Below are positions 52,885 through 61,725 of a DNA stretch of 64,000 bases, piece after piece. The DNA is from Cytophagales bacterium Alg240-R148 (GTDB taxonomy: Bacteria > Bacteroidota > Bacteroidia > Cytophagales > Cyclobacteriaceae): positions 749,001-813,000 of the forward strand of contig LS999827.1 in assembly GCA_900537185.1 (NCBI GenBank), read 5' to 3'. How positions within the stretch are numbered: the stretch's first letter is position 1; every line of letters starts with the position of its first letter. The translations under genes and the position numbers were made by a program. The notes below the pieces were generated by a model. That model saw only the letters and a program-made list of their open reading frames with translations, did not search any database and was not told where the DNA came from.

Positions 52885-53763
52885 ATGATTGGGTCATTTT
52901 TACAATTTCTGGAGTTTGAAAAGCGGTACAGCGCACATACTGTAACGTCCTATCAAACGGACCTGAATCAGTTTATTTCCTACCTTGATTCCCAAAATTT
53001 TAATGTTGCCATCAACAATGCTACCCACAATGAAGTGAGAAGCTGGATGGTCCATTTAATGCAAGAAGGTAAGGCACCGGCTTCCATTAATAGAAAAATC
53101 GCCAGCCTAAGAACTTATTACAAGTTTCTATTGAGCAGAGAGGAAATTTCTGCTAACCCAATGGAAAGAATAAAACCAGTGAAAAATCGCAAAATGCTCC
53201 CTGAATTCATTCAGGAGAAAGACATCATCCAGGTATTGGACCACAGCATCTTTCCCGATGGATTTCCAGGTTTGCGCGACATGTTGGTTTTCGAACTTTT
53301 TTATGGGACCGGAATTCGGTTAAGTGAGCTCATCCATTTAAAAGAAGTAGATGTAAGCTTTAATAAGAAACAAATTAAAGTGTTGGGTAAACGAAATAAG
53401 GAAAGGATAATCCCTATTAACGACAACCTTGCCCAACTTATTGAAGGATATAAAAAATTAAAAAAAACCACCTTTGAATCGGAACATCTGGATAATTTAA
53501 TCGTTACTAACGACGGAAGGCAGGCTTATCCAATGTTCATCAACCGCCTGGTGAAAAAATATTTAAACCTATTAAACGTGGGCAAACGAAGCCCGCATGT
53601 ATTGCGCCATTCTTTTGCGACGCACCTGTTGAATAAAGGGGCCGATCTGAATGCGGTAAAAGATCTTTTGGGCCATAGCAGCTTAGCTGCCACCCAAGTG
53701 TACACGCACAATACAATTGAAAAACTAAAAAAGGTCTTTGAGTTGGCGCACCCAAAGGCCTAA
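52885..53763 (+). CDS. xerC: Tyrosine recombinase XerC
   Basis: The product is about 292 residues from ATG 52885 (MIGSFLQFLEFEKRYS); TTG 52876 is also in frame. It has the N-terminal SAM-like core-binding domain and the catalytic C-terminal residues: Arg in YGTGIRLSEL, HVLRHSFATHLL (His-x-x-Arg), HSSLAATQVYTH (His and nucleophile Tyr). XerC resolves chromosome dimers at dif. The order rpsU-xerC-hpf is conserved in Bacteroidota, so this is the housekeeping enzyme rather than a mobile integrase. Confidence 0.93.
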   Translation: MIGSFLQFLEFEKRYSAHTVTSYQTDLNQFISYLDSQNFNVAINNATHNEVRSWMVHLMQEGKAPASINRKIASLRTYYKFLLSREEISANPMERIKPVKNRKMLPEFIQEKDIIQVLDHSIFPDGFPGLRDMLVFELFYGTGIRLSELIHLKEVDVSFNKKQIKVLGKRNKERIIPINDNLAQLIEGYKKLKKTTFESEHLDNLIVTNDGRQAYPMFINRLVKKYLNLLNVGKRSPHVLRHSFATHLLNKGADLNAVKDLLGHSSLAATQVYTHNTIEKLKKVFELAHPKA

Positions 53764-53789
53764 TTTGTCAACCTTTAAACATTAACATT

Positions 53790-54089
53790 ATGAAGTTAAA
53801 AATGCATTCAATTCATTTCGATGCTGATCAGAAGCTGTTGGACTTTGTTCAAAAGAAAGTTGACAAGCTAGAAACATTTTACGATCGTATGATCGACGGT
53901 GAAGTGTTTATGAAGCTTAATAACAATGACGGGACAGAAAACAAGACGGTTGAAATTAAATTAAATGTACCAGCCAATCAGTTATTTGCCAAGGCAGACG
54001 CAAAATCTTTTGAAGAAGCGGCCGATGTTGCAACTGAGGCGCTTAGAAGACAAATTAGAAAATTTAAAGATAAAGTATACGCTCGTTAA
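53790..54089 (+). CDS. hpf: Ribosome hibernation-promoting factor, short form
   Basis: The 99-residue protein (MKLKMHSIHFDADQKLLDFV, then VEIKLNVPANQLFAKADAKSFEEA) is the short HPF/RaiA type that binds the decoding site and stops idle ribosomes. It lacks the long-form C-terminal dimer domain. It follows xerC by 26 bp and is closed by a good terminator, so rpsU-xerC-hpf may be one unit with a separate start for hpf possible. Confidence 0.92.
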   Translation: MKLKMHSIHFDADQKLLDFVQKKVDKLETFYDRMIDGEVFMKLNNNDGTENKTVEIKLNVPANQLFAKADAKSFEEAADVATEALRRQIRKFKDKVYAR

Positions 54090-54097
54090 ACCCTTTC

Positions 54098-54126
54098 AAA
54101 GCCAGCCTAACCGCTGGCTTTTTTTT
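54098..54126 (+). terminator. Intrinsic terminator after hpf
   Basis: AAAGCCAGC (54098-54106) pairs with GCTGGCTTT (54113-54121) over a 6-base loop, followed by a T-run. It ends the rpsU-xerC-hpf unit. Confidence 0.9.
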
Positions 54127-55030
54127 ATAGTATCTTTCCATACCGCGCCCGGAAACCTTCCAACCCCTGCAAACCTCCAGTATGCACCATTAATACCTTT
54201 GCTCCAGAAGGTATATTGCCCTTTTTTATTAGATCCAATACGCCATAAACCATTTTCCCAGTGTATATAGGGTCCAATTGAATGCCAGTTGCCGCTTTAA
54301 AATTATTGATGCATGCAATTAATTCTGGTTGGTGTTTGGCATACCCTCCAAAATGGTAGTCCGTCCGTATTTCCCAATTACGATAGGTACCTGTTAAAAA
54401 TGATTGGATGTCTTTTTCTAAAAACGCTCCACCTTTCAGACTAGAAAAACCCAGCACATGGCTTTTTCCTTTTAATCCATTAATAATCCCAGCCGCAGTA
54501 CCCCCAGTGCCGATTGCGACGGCCCAATAATCGTAAAGGTCTACTAAATCATTTGACACCATTTCGGAAGCACCAGTTACTGCTAGTTGGTTGCTCCCTC
54601 CTTCGGGTATAATGTAAAAAGCGGGAAAGCGTGCGCTAAGTTCTTTTAAATACTCTTTTTCATCTTTGCGCTTGTATTCTGTTCTACTTACTTTACAAAG
54701 TTCCATCCCTTGACTTTTGGCAAATTGCAAGGTAGGGTTGTTCTCATCCGCTTCTTCCCCCCTGATTATGCCTATGCTTTTCAAATCCAATTCTTTTGCG
54801 GCTGCCGCAGCGGCATATATGTGGTTAGAAAAGGCACCCCCAAAAGTGAGTATGCCTTTGAAATTTTTCTTTTTTGCCTCTATTAAATTGTAGTATAACT
54901 TGCGCCATTTGTTTCCAGAAATGCTAGAATGGATTTTATCTTCTCTTTTTATGCTCAATTGCACCTGGAACTTGGATAAACGCGGTAAATCTAGCAGCTC
55001 TACCTCCGGATTGTTGTCTATTCTTAACAT
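54125..55030 (-). CDS. PLP-dependent ACC deaminase/D-cysteine desulfhydrase-family enzyme
   Basis: The 301-residue cytosolic enzyme belongs to the fold-type II PLP family. The PLP-binding Lys is in SISGNKWRKLYYN, and the phosphate-binding loop is GTGGTAAGI. It may act on D-cysteine or ACC, or on another D-amino acid; the family does not fix this. It is shorter than plant-bacterial ACC deaminase (about 338). Its upstream region holds the divergent rluD. Confidence 0.85.
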   Translation of the reverse strand: MLRIDNNPEVELLDLPRLSKFQVQLSIKREDKIHSSISGNKWRKLYYNLIEAKKKNFKGILTFGGAFSNHIYAAAAAAKELDLKSIGIIRGEEADENNPTLQFAKSQGMELCKVSRTEYKRKDEKEYLKELSARFPAFYIIPEGGSNQLAVTGASEMVSNDLVDLYDYWAVAIGTGGTAAGIINGLKGKSHVLGFSSLKGGAFLEKDIQSFLTGTYRNWEIRTDYHFGGYAKHQPELIACINNFKAATGIQLDPIYTGKMVYGVLDLIKKGNIPSGAKVLMVHTGGLQGLEGFRARYGKIL

Positions 55031-55056
55031 AAGGATGTAAAAGAAATCAATTTAAT

Positions 55057-55064
55057 TATCTTTG
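55057..55064 (+). promoter_or_regulatory. -7 promoter element TATCTTTG of rluD
   Basis: Perfect TAnnTTTG, 22 bp before ATG 55087. No clear -33 TTG. Confidence 0.45.
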
Positions 55065-55086
55065 CTGAAATAACAGGAAACAATCC

Positions 55087-56115
55087 ATGAAAAACGAAGA
55101 TTTCAATACCGAAGAAAGCGACGAGCTTTTTGAACACCACAACATCCTTGTGGACCCCAATCAAGCCTTGCTGCGTATTGATAAATTTTTATTGGACCGC
55201 CTTCCAAATGTTACCAGAAACAAAATCCAACAAGGAATAAAAGATGGTTTTGTAAGGGTCAATGATAAAAATGTGAAGCCCAACTACAAAGTTCGACCAC
55301 AGGATCAGATTAGCGTGGTACTTCCAGAGCCACCAAGAGAAACAGAGTTAATTCCTCAAGACATCCCTTTGGATATAATTTTCGAAGACAAACACCTACT
55401 TATTGTCAATAAACCGGCAGGAATGGTAGTACACCCCGGATTCAACAACTGGGACGGCACCTTGGTGAACGCACTAATATTCCACTTCAAAAATTTACCA
55501 GAAATGGAAGGCAATGAGGGACGTCCTGGATTGGTACACCGGATTGACAAAGACACTTCGGGTTTGCTTGTGATTGCAAAATCGGAATTGGCCATTAACA
55601 AATTGGCTATGCAATTTTTTGACCACTCCATTGAAAGGAAATATTTGGCAATGGTTTGGGGAGAACCAACAGAAGACGAAGGTACGATTGATGTTAATTT
55701 GGGTAGAAGTTTAAAAGACAGGAGAATAACCGCTCCTTTTCCAGATGGAGATTTTGGAAAACCAGCCATCACCCATTACAAAGTTATAAAAAGATTGCGT
55801 TATGTTTCTTTAGTAGAATGCCAATTGGAAACTGGCAGGACGCACCAAATTAGAGCACACATGAAATACATTGGGCACCCTTTGTTTGGTGACAAAACTT
55901 ATGGAGGGGATCGAGTAGTCCAAGGAACCCAATTTTCCAAATACAAATCGTTTGTGGACAATTGTTTTAAAATTCTTCCACGGCAAGCACTGCACGCCAA
56001 AACTTTGGGTTTTGTTCATCCAGAAACGCAAGAAAAAATAAACTTTGACTCGCCTATCGCAGAAGATTTTCAGACAGTGATTGAAAAATGGGAACACTAC
56101 GTTCAGTTCACCTAG
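55087..56115 (+). CDS. rluD: RluA-family pseudouridine synthase, RluD type
   Basis: The 342-residue rRNA-modifying enzyme has an N-terminal S4 RNA-binding domain (LRIDKFLLDRLPNVTRNKIQ) and the catalytic HRIDKDTSGLLVIAK motif with the active Asp. GRTHQIRAHMKYIGHPLFGDKTYGG follows. It probably makes the pseudouridines of helix 69 in 23S rRNA. It stops 5 bp before the convergent yccF gene. Confidence 0.93.
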   Translation: MKNEDFNTEESDELFEHHNILVDPNQALLRIDKFLLDRLPNVTRNKIQQGIKDGFVRVNDKNVKPNYKVRPQDQISVVLPEPPRETELIPQDIPLDIIFEDKHLLIVNKPAGMVVHPGFNNWDGTLVNALIFHFKNLPEMEGNEGRPGLVHRIDKDTSGLLVIAKSELAINKLAMQFFDHSIERKYLAMVWGEPTEDEGTIDVNLGRSLKDRRITAPFPDGDFGKPAITHYKVIKRLRYVSLVECQLETGRTHQIRAHMKYIGHPLFGDKTYGGDRVVQGTQFSKYKSFVDNCFKILPRQALHAKTLGFVHPETQEKINFDSPIAEDFQTVIEKWEHYVQFT

Positions 56116-56120
56116 GCTCT

Positions 56121-56501
56121 CTAAACAACTTCCTCTTTTATATCTGCTCCAAAAGGAAACAATGCCAAAGAAGCCAACTTGACATGTTGCAGAGCAAATG
56201 GTATTCCGATAATAGTAATGGCAAAAAACAAAGCCAAGAAAAGATGGACTATGGCAATTTCGATGCCCACCACTAAGATCCATATAATATTAAATAACAA
56301 ATAAAGACATCCAGAAGCCCTTTGTCCGTGTTCGACCGTCCTCCCAAATGGGAACAAGGCCAGTGAGGCAAGTTTTAAGGTTTGAATTCCAAATGGGATG
56401 CCAACAATCGTAATCATTAGGAGCAAACTTCCTATGAAATACATCAGCGCAATTAAAAATCCACCAAAAATCACCCAAATCAAATTGCCCAATGTGCTCA
56501 T
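56121..56501 (-). CDS. yccF: YccF-domain inner-membrane protein
   Basis: The 126-residue protein holds two YccF repeats, each a hydrophobic helix pair (for example LIWVIFGGFLIALMYFIGS, then VGIPFGIQTLKLASLALFPFG). This family of small integral membrane proteins has no known function. It follows the nucleoid-associated protein gene with a 1-bp gap, so co-transcription is likely. Confidence 0.88.
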   Translation of the reverse strand: MSTLGNLIWVIFGGFLIALMYFIGSLLLMITIVGIPFGIQTLKLASLALFPFGRTVEHGQRASGCLYLLFNIIWILVVGIEIAIVHLFLALFFAITIIGIPFALQHVKLASLALFPFGADIKEEVV

Positions 56502-56502
56502 A

Positions 56503-57540
56503 TTACTCTTCTTCGTTAAAATACAATTTATAATAATTGAGATTTAGATTAGGATCGTGCCCCCTTTCTATATAATCTCTTTTACCATGTACATAAACGT
56601 GAAAGTTCTTATCTAGTTTTATTATGGACTTATAATATTTTCTTTTTTTCTTGGCTACTTCTTCGTCAATTTCGAATTCCTGGTAGGTAGGGACTTGTTT
56701 TTCTTCTTCGTAGTTTTTCCGATACGAGCCAAAGGAATCAATAATCTCAGGCTCTTGCATCACTTGTTCTTCAAACTCCTGTACATTAAAAGTTTTATTT
56801 TCGTTAAAATACTGAATTGAATTGTCGACCAACTCAATTTTATCCATTTTACTCGCATTGTCAAACGTCTCTTCAACAAAAGATTTGCACAATTCTATGT
56901 AGTTTTCAGTATGGTAGTGGCTGTTTTCGGTGGGTGCAATACCTAAAAAGTTATCCAACCAATATTGGGCATCGTTTCCTTTATTGGTGTTGTCAACAGA
57001 CAATACCCGGTACCCTTTTTCTTTTTCCTCATTGATGATAATGCAGCCTTTGTCCAATTTCTTAATATTGATTCCTTCTGCTCTTTCCACTTCAATGTCG
57101 GTATTTTGATCGTATACCTTAATGTAGGTATCTTTGTTCTCAGATTTAAAAATTCCTAACCCTTCGGCATACCGCTCTTCATCCATTTGTATTTGATCAA
57201 AATAGACAACATACAATTCACCTGCTTTAATTTTGGGATGGTCACTTGCTTGGTAAAGCTGGGTAGCTATGTTCACCGATTGCTCCAAAAAAGTACTTTT
57301 GTCTTCAAAAAATTTACCCGCATAATGGTAAACCTCATTTAGATTTAAGTCAGTAGAGTGAACAAAATTATAATACTTCTCTTCTTTAAATGGTCGCAGA
57401 AAGAACTTTTTCAGGAGTAAATTGAGGTCCTCGTCCAATCGCATGTGGTTTTTAGAACATTTCAAAGGCTCGTGGTCGGCCTTATTTCCCACCTTGTGAA
57501 TGATTAATTTTTCTAGTTCGGCTTCTTTAAAATTAGGCAT
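56503..57540 (-). CDS. Nucleoid-associated protein (NdpA/YejK-like)
   Basis: The 345-residue cytosolic protein matches the PF04245 37-kDa nucleoid-associated family (LIIHKVGNKADHEPL start, then LYVVYFDQIQMDEERYAEGLGIFKSE). Its role in chromosome structure is known only in outline. It is acidic and about average in length. It shares a message with yccF. Confidence 0.85.
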   Translation of the reverse strand: MPNFKEAELEKLIIHKVGNKADHEPLKCSKNHMRLDEDLNLLLKKFFLRPFKEEKYYNFVHSTDLNLNEVYHYAGKFFEDKSTFLEQSVNIATQLYQASDHPKIKAGELYVVYFDQIQMDEERYAEGLGIFKSENKDTYIKVYDQNTDIEVERAEGINIKKLDKGCIIINEEKEKGYRVLSVDNTNKGNDAQYWLDNFLGIAPTENSHYHTENYIELCKSFVEETFDNASKMDKIELVDNSIQYFNENKTFNVQEFEEQVMQEPEIIDSFGSYRKNYEEEKQVPTYQEFEIDEEVAKKKRKYYKSIIKLDKNFHVYVHGKRDYIERGHDPNLNLNYYKLYFNEEE

Positions 57541-57604
57541 ACAAATTCTGTTTTCACAAATATGCCTTTTTGTAAATCAAAAAACCTGAAAAAAATAAAT
57601 TTGT

Positions 57605-57841
57605 TTAAAGCTTTGCTTTGATGTGTGTGTTTTTGGCAATGTCCATTACCTTGTTTACACACCTTGAAGAAGGGCCTTCCTCCACTTCTTCCATCTCCGA
57701 CTTACACTTTACTAACTCAAAGTACTCTTCATTGAGCCTATCATTGGTAAGCAAGGCTTGTTTAATAAGATGGTTTTCTTCGATAGTTGTTTCCTGGTAA
57801 AGATACCTTACCAGGTCATTCCGGGTAAAAGTTTTTATCAT
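57605..57841 (-). CDS. Small protein coupled to ECF sigma factor
   Basis: The product is about 78 residues from ATG 57841 (MIKTFTRNDLVRYLYQETT). The start lies inside the sigma gene with a 26-bp overlap, so they are coupled. It is acidic, helical and soluble, with no membrane segment. The start MIKTFTRNDLVRYLYQE recalls the N-terminal part of Bacteroidota anti-sigma factors, but the rest is missing, so it may be a minimal soluble regulator. Confidence 0.7.
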   Translation of the reverse strand: MIKTFTRNDLVRYLYQETTIEENHLIKQALLTNDRLNEEYFELVKCKSEMEEVEEGPSSRCVNKVMDIAKNTHIKAKL

Positions 57842-58412
57842 ATTGAATGCTTTCTTGTTCAAGTCGTTTTCTTAAATTTAGTAAGGCATATCTCATCCGA
57901 CCTAAAGCAGTATTAATGCTGACATTTGTTCGCTCTGCGATCTCCTTGAAACTCATGTCAAGGAAGTGCCTCATTATTAATACCTTTTTCTGGTGTTCAG
58001 GTAACTCGTAAATGTGTTTTTTTAACTTTTTAAATTGTTCTTTATCCATTTTACGACTGCCCATTCCTTCTGAAAACGCCAAAGAATCGAAAACATTTGA
58101 TCCATCCTCCAAAATTATTGTAGGATATCGTTTTTCTTTTCTGAAATGATCAATAGATAAATTGTGGGCAATGCGCAAAATCCAAGGTAAAAACTTGCCC
58201 TCTTCATTGTACTTACCCGAGTTAATCGTTTTAATGGCTTTTACAAAAGCATCCTGAAAGATGTCTTCCGCTTTGGCCGAATCTTTAACGATTAATTTAA
58301 TACTAGTAAAAATCTTAGACTTATGTCTGTTTAATAGTTGCTCAAATGCTCCATCGTTCCCGTTTCTATACAGCGATATTAATTTCGAATCGCTCAAAAT
58401 GTGTTTTTCCAT
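57816..58412 (-). CDS. ECF-type RNA polymerase sigma factor
   Basis: The 198-residue protein starts at ATG 58412 (MEKHILSDSKLI). Region 2 holds FQDAFVKAIKTINSG and FLPWILRIAHNLSIDHFR. Region 4 has MSFKEIAERTNVSINTALGRMRYALLNLR. A short C-terminal tail follows. The -7 box TACTTTTG (minus strand) lies 19 bp upstream with a TTG at about -33, so it is probably made by the main sigma. It differs from the other ECF here. Confidence 0.93.
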   Translation of the reverse strand: MEKHILSDSKLISLYRNGNDGAFEQLLNRHKSKIFTSIKLIVKDSAKAEDIFQDAFVKAIKTINSGKYNEEGKFLPWILRIAHNLSIDHFRKEKRYPTIILEDGSNVFDSLAFSEGMGSRKMDKEQFKKLKKHIYELPEHQKKVLIMRHFLDMSFKEIAERTNVSINTALGRMRYALLNLRKRLEQESIQYDKNFYPE

Positions 58413-58431
58413 CAACTAAAAAGGTTTGGTT

Positions 58432-58459
58432 CAAAAGTAGAGCTCTATATCATAGACAA
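58432..58459 (-). promoter_or_regulatory. Promoter of the ECF sigma gene
   Basis: On the minus strand, TACTTTTG (58439-58432) is the -7 box and TTG (58459-58457) the -33 box, with a 17-bp spacer. The start codon lies 19 bp downstream. Confidence 0.6.
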
Positions 58460-58537
58460 CTGTTTGGTGGAAAATAGGTGTGTTTTTATTATTAACTATT
58501 TCTAAATGTATGCAATATTTTCGTTCGAGTCAATCCC

Positions 58538-58563
58538 GATTTTGAAATTTAATTTCAAAAATC
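58538..58563. promoter_or_regulatory. Inverted repeat between sigma gene and uvrA
   Basis: GATTTTGAAAT and ATTTCAAAAATC pair with one bulge around a 3-base centre. Candidate operator or hairpin. Confidence 0.25.
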
Positions 58564-58791
58564 TGGCCAAAACATAGGTTTAATTCTGTATAAGTTTATT
58601 TTATTCTGCTTCCAAAATGGCATTAAATCGATGTAGATCAACAAAATACCTGCCTTACAACTTTGTTTTTATTTCCCCTAATTTTTTGCTTTAACAAAAA
58701 ATTAAAAAAATTTAAAATTTTTCTATTCTGCATAACGTTTAGACACAGATTATAAATAAATGGTTTATCTTCTACTCCTTTTTTTTAATTT

Positions 58792-58799
58792 TATCTTTG
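58792..58799 (+). promoter_or_regulatory. -7 promoter element TATCTTTG of uvrA
   Basis: Perfect TAnnTTTG ending 15 bp before GTG 58815. It overlaps the TTG at 58797, which therefore is not the translation start. Confidence 0.5.
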
Positions 58800-58814
58800 T
58801 TAAAATTTACTATT

Positions 58815-61631
58815 GTGCTGAAAGAAAAAGAACTGGACTTACTCGACCCGAAAGAATTCATCATTATTAAGAATGCAAGGGTAAACAACCTTAAAAATCT
58901 AAGCGTTGCCATTCCTAGAAACAAACTCATTGTCATTACGGGTTTAAGTGGGTCCGGCAAATCATCATTGGCATTTGACACTTTATTTGCTGAAGGGCAA
59001 AGGATGTATGTTGAAAGCCTAAGCTCTTACGCCAGGCAGTTTTTAGGGAGAATGGAAAAACCGGAAGTAGACTATATAAAAGGGGTGGCGCCGGCCATAG
59101 CCATTGAGCAAAAGGTGAGCAATAAAAATCCAAGATCCACAGTAGGCACCACCACCGAAATTTATGATTACCTCAAGTTGCTTTTTGCCCGTGTTGGCGA
59201 TACTTTTTCCCCTACTACTGGTGAAATTGTTACTCACGATACTGTCTCTTCTGTGGTAGATGCCATTCTGCTACACCCAGAGGGAACGCGGTTTATGGTT
59301 TCCAGCCCTTTAATAGTACAGCCAGATCGGACCTTAAAAGAAGAGCTGAATATCCTCTTGAGCAAAGGGTATACACGCGTTTTAAAAAAGGGCCAACCGG
59401 CTTTCATTGAAGATTTGCTGGAACAAAAGTCTATTGTAGATACTGGCAATTACGAAATATTAATTGATAGGGCGGTAGTTGAAAACCAAGAAGATGCCAT
59501 ATTCCGGTTTTCAGACTCTGTTCAAACCGCATTTTTTGAAGGACATGGTGATTGTTTTATACATGCCGAAGGACAAAAATCCGTTAAATACAGTGATAAA
59601 TTTGAAGCAGATGGCATTACATTTGAACTGCCAACCACGAATCTTTTTAGTTTCAACAACCCCTATGGTGCATGTAAAAGGTGTGAGGGTTTTGGGCGGA
59701 TACTGGGCATAGATCCAGACTTGGTCATCCCAGATAAAAACGCAACGGTATACGACAGGGCCATCATGCCTTGGAGAGGTGAAACCATGAAAAAATGGTT
59801 GGAAGAATTGATCCGAACCGCTCCTGACTTCAATTTTCCCATACACAAACCCATCCTGGAATTAACTGCCGAACAATACGAATTGTTGTGGACGGGAAAC
59901 CAACATTTTAAAGGCCTCAATGCTTTTTTTAAGCATATTGAGGGCCAAACACATAAAATTCAGTACAGAGTTATGCTGTCGCGATATAGGGGCAGAACGG
60001 CTTGTCCTGAATGCCGCGGAACTAGGCTTAGAAAGGACGCAGGCTTTGTGAAAATTGCAGGCCGGTCGATCATTGATATGGTTTTATTGCCCATAGACGA
60101 TTTGGCCTCCTTTATCAATGGAATGGAATTATCCGAGCACAAACAAAAGATTGCAGACCGGTTAATTAAAGAAATTAAATACAGACTTTCTTTTTTACAA
60201 CAAGTTGGTCTTGGTTATTTAACACTCAACCGCTTAACCGGTTCTCTGAGTGGTGGCGAATTTCAAAGAATAAAACTTGCCACTTCACTTGGCAGCGCTT
60301 TGGTTGGTTCCATGTATATATTGGACGAACCAAGCATTGGCTTGCACCCTAAAGACACCTCTAGGCTGATCAACGTATTGCAGTCATTAAAAAAGATTGG
60401 CAATACGGTCATTGTAGTGGAGCATGAAGAAGAGGTGATGCAAGCTGCAGACCAAATAATAGACATTGGGCCCGATGCAGGTGCCCATGGTGGCCAACTC
60501 ATATTTCAGGGAACCATTGAGGAAATCCGAACACAAGACGTATCCCATACAAGCAAATACCTATCTGGAAAAGATTCCATTGAAATACCAAAAGTGAGGC
60601 GTCCTTGGAAAGACAAAATAATTATCACGGGTGCACAAGAGAACAACCTCAAAAACATTGATGTAGAAATTCCCCTCAATTGCATCACCACCATTACCGG
60701 GGTAAGTGGCTCCGGTAAATCAACATTGGTTAAAAAAATTATCTACCCTGCCATTGGCAAGTTGCTGGGTACCGTTACAGAGGCCACCGGCAAATACCGT
60801 TCTATGGAAGGGGATTATGCCGTTATAGATCAAATAGAATACATTGACCAAAATCCTATTGGGAAATCCAGCCGATCCAACCCAGTAACCTATGTAAAAG
60901 CATATGATGTGGTTCGACAATTGTTCTCCGAACAAACCCTTGCCAAACAAAGGGGGTACAAACCAGCATTTTTTTCTTTTAATGTGGACGGTGGTCGTTG
61001 TGATAACTGCCAAGGAGAAGGAACCGTTAAAGTGGAGATGCAGTTTATGGCTGATATTTATTTAACCTGCGACGAATGCGAAGGCCATCGGTTTAAAAAG
61101 GAGATTTTAGAAATCACGTACAAGGAGAAAAATATTTTTGAAGTCTTGGACTTAACAGTTGCAGAAAGCCTAGCATTTTTTGCAGATAAAAAATCTGTCT
61201 TCAACAAAATAAAACCATTGGACGATGTAGGTTTGGGATATATCAAACTGGGCCAGTCTTCCAATTCATTATCTGGAGGAGAAGCCCAACGTGTAAAATT
61301 GGCTTATTTCCTCGGCAAACATACCGATGTTTCAAAAAAGAATATTCTTTTCATTTTTGATGAGCCTACTACAGGTTTGCACTTTCATGACATAGACAAA
61401 TTAATGCAGTCCATCAATGCCTTGGTTGAAAAAGGAAACTCCATGGTCATCATAGAACACAATATGGACGTAATCAAATTGGCCGATTGGGTGATTGATT
61501 TAGGCCCTGATGGAGGTATAAATGGTGGTAACGTGGCATTTCAAGGAACACCAGAAGACCTTATCAAGCTTGACAACAACCACACCGCCAAATATTTAAA
61601 AGAAAAAATGCATAACAATGGCATAACATAA
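58815..61631 (+). CDS. uvrA: Excinuclease ABC subunit A
   Basis: The product is about 938 residues from GTG 58815, chosen because the TTG at 58797 lies in the promoter box. UvrA finds DNA lesions with UvrB. It has two ABC halves: Walker A GLSGSGKSS and GVSGSGKST, signatures LSGGEFQRIKLA and LSGGEAQRVKLA, and Walker B ILDEPSIGL and IFDEPTTGL. Zinc cysteines occur in CKRCEGFGRI, CPECRGTRL, CDNCQGEGT and CDECEGHRF. The gene is followed by gdhA after about 95 bp. Confidence 0.96.
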   Translation: MLKEKELDLLDPKEFIIIKNARVNNLKNLSVAIPRNKLIVITGLSGSGKSSLAFDTLFAEGQRMYVESLSSYARQFLGRMEKPEVDYIKGVAPAIAIEQKVSNKNPRSTVGTTTEIYDYLKLLFARVGDTFSPTTGEIVTHDTVSSVVDAILLHPEGTRFMVSSPLIVQPDRTLKEELNILLSKGYTRVLKKGQPAFIEDLLEQKSIVDTGNYEILIDRAVVENQEDAIFRFSDSVQTAFFEGHGDCFIHAEGQKSVKYSDKFEADGITFELPTTNLFSFNNPYGACKRCEGFGRILGIDPDLVIPDKNATVYDRAIMPWRGETMKKWLEELIRTAPDFNFPIHKPILELTAEQYELLWTGNQHFKGLNAFFKHIEGQTHKIQYRVMLSRYRGRTACPECRGTRLRKDAGFVKIAGRSIIDMVLLPIDDLASFINGMELSEHKQKIADRLIKEIKYRLSFLQQVGLGYLTLNRLTGSLSGGEFQRIKLATSLGSALVGSMYILDEPSIGLHPKDTSRLINVLQSLKKIGNTVIVVEHEEEVMQAADQIIDIGPDAGAHGGQLIFQGTIEEIRTQDVSHTSKYLSGKDSIEIPKVRRPWKDKIIITGAQENNLKNIDVEIPLNCITTITGVSGSGKSTLVKKIIYPAIGKLLGTVTEATGKYRSMEGDYAVIDQIEYIDQNPIGKSSRSNPVTYVKAYDVVRQLFSEQTLAKQRGYKPAFFSFNVDGGRCDNCQGEGTVKVEMQFMADIYLTCDECEGHRFKKEILEITYKEKNIFEVLDLTVAESLAFFADKKSVFNKIKPLDDVGLGYIKLGQSSNSLSGGEAQRVKLAYFLGKHTDVSKKNILFIFDEPTTGLHFHDIDKLMQSINALVEKGNSMVIIEHNMDVIKLADWVIDLGPDGGINGGNVAFQGTPEDLIKLDNNHTAKYLKEKMHNNGIT

Positions 61632-61661
61632 TAAAAATTGCAACATTTGCCCATGCTCAAG

Positions 61662-61681
61662 CCAATTTAGGGGTAAATTGG
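61662..61681. promoter_or_regulatory. Perfect inverted repeat upstream of gdhA
   Basis: CCAATTTA (61662-61669) and TAAATTGG (61674-61681) are perfect 8-bp arms around GGGG. It lies 44 bp before the gdhA start. It has no T-run, so an operator is more likely than a terminator. Confidence 0.4.
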
Positions 61682-61725
61682 AATAGGCAATCAAACACAC
61701 AAGGTAGGCATTAAACAAAACACAC

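Larger units (their letters stand above)
58413..58814. other. 402-bp divergent promoter region between ECF sigma and uvrA
   Basis: Very AT-rich. It holds the sigma-gene promoter (58432-58459), an inverted repeat (58538-58563) and the uvrA promoter (58792-58799). No open frame or RNA gene is seen. Confidence 0.65.

Noticed and set aside
52885-53763. Tyrosine recombinase as sign of an integrated element
   Set aside because: It lies in the conserved rpsU-xerC-hpf order, and there are no attachment repeats or phage genes around it.
58524-58531. TTCGAGTC resembling a tRNA T-loop
   Set aside because: No matching acceptor, D or anticodon arms can be drawn around it.
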